NCBI GenBank assembly: GCA_034190875.2
Contig: CM067358.1
Location: 46,550,827-46,614,826 of the forward strand
Direction: 5' to 3'
DNA length: 64,000 nt
DNA from: Urechis unicinctus
Lineage: Eukaryota; Annelida; Polychaeta; Xenopneusta; Urechidae
The notes below the pieces were generated by a model, which was given only the letters and a program-made list of their open reading frames with translations, was not told the DNA's origin and did no database searches. Position 1 is the first letter of the stretch. Every line of letters begins with the position of its first letter. Of this stretch, positions 61,801 to 64,000 are shown one piece after another. The translations under genes were made by a program, and so were the position numbers.

Positions 61801-62282
61801 TTCTAGCTAGTCAACAATATGTCAAAAGGAAAGGATGCGGTCATTATTTTTTGTGGCACTACAAATGGGCAATAGCTCCTAATGCATATACAGTTTAGTA
61901 GGGACATCTGTCGGAATAAATAATGTTATTTTCCGTGACAAATCAGATCATGGGTCATAGTCGGACATGACTGATGTTGTTTCCATGCCAGTGTGTTGCG
62001 GGTAATTAAATGGGTACTTGTTATGAGGATAGTCCTGGACACGTAGACAGCTTACACGAATCATGGTATGTAATGTATTACCACAGTGTAACTGATTCAC
62101 CTCCACGGTATCCATGCATAGCTATGCGTATGATAGCTGCTATTTATCGAAACCACGCTTTCTTTGACCTATATCATTAAAAGTGCCCACATGTTGGCAC
62201 TATCACGAATCAATCACAGAACTGCCAATGAAGCTTTGTATCCGGGATATTGTTGCTATGGATTAATCATTCTTCTTAAAAG
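58841..62282. other. Non-coding AT-rich interval
   Basis: No gene supported. Short frames (for example 59774-60073 minus) have no recognisable domain. A TA microsatellite lies at 60473-60502. Confidence 0.4.
60473..60502. repeat. Short TA microsatellite
   Basis: (TA)n with ATGTG at both edges (TATATGTGAATATATA ... ATATATGTGGG). Confidence 0.85.
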
Positions 62283-62356
62283 AGTCAAGTGATAATGATT
62301 GCACATGGCTCAGCATTGGGTGAAGTGCATCTCACCCAGGTATAGCCTACGACAGC
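62283..62356 (+). repeat. Dispersed repeat family M, copy 2
   Basis: See 58097-58176. Confidence 0.65.
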
Positions 62357-62372
62357 GCTATTTTTTAACCGC

Positions 62373-62390
62373 TTGCTACCTTGGTAGCAA
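62373..62390. other. Perfect hairpin, 8-bp stem
   Basis: TTGCTACC, TT, GGTAGCAA directly after the family M repeat. Confidence 0.5.
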
Positions 62391-64000
62391 TCCATGTTCG
62401 CACGTTAAGTACCAAATGTGTTCATCATACACAAGATGAAGTGTAATGCATTCTGCAATTTCATTCAAATGATTGGTTGATTTAGGTACGCTATTCAATG
62501 AAAATCGAGTTGAAATGACTATACCCTTATCGTCGACAGTTTTAAAGATTGTTTTGTGAGATCAAATTGCAAATCATATCGGGATGGATCAAGATTTTGG
62601 AGTAGATGTGCATTCGTAGCGCAATATACAAGCCCTATATTTGTGAATATCACACGTCAAAGTATTGCCAGCCACATTCTGTGAACATGAACATCCACTA
62701 TCCTTCAACCGAATATTCGCGAAATTTGAGAAGGCAATGTTCTTCAAAGTGGTGGCGAAGCATCTGTTTATTCACTTTGTTTGCAACAATATAGACCGCA
62801 TCTAGAGCCATGATTGTTTAATCAGTAATGTCTTAATGTAGCCTGGGGTCAATAACTGTCTATATAGCCTCCCGCTCCACCCTTGCCAATTATATTTATT
62901 GCATGGCTTTCTACAGTCCTTGTGTTTTCCATGGACGGTCGCTGCTTACAGGCAGCAATGCTAATCGACTTAGCAACTAATTGTCCATAACTAAGGCTGT
63001 CATACATCTAAAACCATCAAATACTCAACTGCAGGCGTACGCAGGAAATGTTACACAGGGACAATTAAGCCAATACGCGATTATAAAGGTACAATTTACA
63101 GCATAAAGATAAGAACTTTCTATCAAACAAATACAAAACTAACTTCACATTAAACAATTTTCCGCTTTAAACAGGCATATTTTACATGTAGAAGGGTTAA
63201 CAATTTGCCATACACCATCCAAACAGCCTCCAGCTGGTAAAGTATTGTAACAGAAAGAGATCTATTATTATATTGTGAATCAATGCGACGCGACACGCAC
63301 TTGTCAATTGTCCCTGGCATATTATTGCATGTTGCTCAGCGAAGCAGATTTCGACAACCTAGCCAAATGTTTGACATCATCTCATTAGGTGTAGAGTCCT
63401 TCAATTCATCAACTTGCTCTAATCATTTTACGCTAAAGGGGAGACGTTTTACCACAGTGCACTAATCATGCACTCCGAGTTCTGACTGGGCTGTCAGTGC
63501 AACGTGTTGCCATCAGAAGAAAATCCCCGACCACTTGTGGCATAATTTAGCAATGGGGTTTTGCCCACAATATGCAACTGGCAATTCATGACAAACGGAC
63601 TAGTGCATAACCACGGCATCCCATCTACATACACGTCAATTATCGTCTTTCCGCTAGCGATTGACTTATGTAAGAGTGTATTTTGAAATTGGAGCTTAGG
63701 AATTCCGTGTAGTTGTTAGAGATAAGTCTAACTATCGACTCGCTCACTGTGTCCGCTGCTTGAATCATAATTACTGCGAGAATATACCACAAACTGCTCA
63801 GGATTCAAATATATCAGCCTGCCCAACTCTGCTCCCGAACTGCATAATCGATACTCATATCGAAGCACATTATCCCCCAAAGGCTTTCGTGTAACCAGGG
63901 ACAGTTTTGTGTGATTAAATCATCTATCAACGTACCTCGCGGGACCAGGTATATGTGAGGATGTAGGTTGCGCTCAATGATCAATATAAGCGGTGCATTG
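62391..64000. other. Non-coding AT-rich interval to the window end
   Basis: No gene, RNA or repeat recognised. The frames at 62606-62794 and 63283-63465 are 60-62 codons and lack domains. Confidence 0.45.

Overview
This window looks like gene-poor, AT-rich nuclear DNA from an invertebrate animal. There are no compact operons and almost no long reading frames. Long (TA)n/GATA-type microsatellites occur, the few recognisable introns are short (111-169 bp, GT...AG), and one element carries a THAP zinc finger, a domain typical of animal genes and animal DNA transposons. The phylum cannot be fixed from this sequence. I found no convincing host housekeeping gene, rRNA, tRNA or CRISPR array.

Layout. 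1-9100: two diverged copies of one ~1 kb segment (150-1145 and 8230-8860), two large TA-rich microsatellites (464-770, 3415-3760) and a short minisatellite (6700-6777). 9100-25200: unannotatable AT-rich DNA with short dispersed repeat matches. 25229-26665: a cluster of unusually well-conserved repeat modules, one set inside a TA microsatellite. 27360-35600: the densest part. It holds several old copies of repeat families A, D and G, interrupted by two DNA transposons. 35600-64000: mostly non-coding DNA with further old repeat copies, notably an inverted family D copy at 41600-41890 and related segments at 53400-53970, 56558-56790, 58097-58840 and 62283-62356.

The two transposons are the main content. 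The first (28092-29195, ~1.1 kb) has terminal inverted repeats starting CACTCTTAA and arrays of palindromic TAGTCA/TGACTA motifs at both ends. Its unique core carries, on the minus strand, a small spliced-looking gene for a 52-residue peptide with one predicted membrane helix and its own polyadenylation signal. It split a copy of repeat family D, and an uninterrupted copy near 35.5 kb serves as a reference for the empty site. The second (33004-35178, ~2.2 kb) has long inverted termini and two convergent, broken genes: a THAP-domain transposase on the plus strand and a gene on the minus strand that resembles SWIM-zinc-finger proteins. That pairing, with termini starting GGGGGTTCT, best fits the ISL2EU (IS4EU) type of eukaryotic transposon. 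It is internally deleted and not autonomous.

The rest of the window appears to be built mainly from old interspersed repeats at roughly 65-80% identity by eye, with a few short modules at clearly higher identity that suggest more recent movement or copying.
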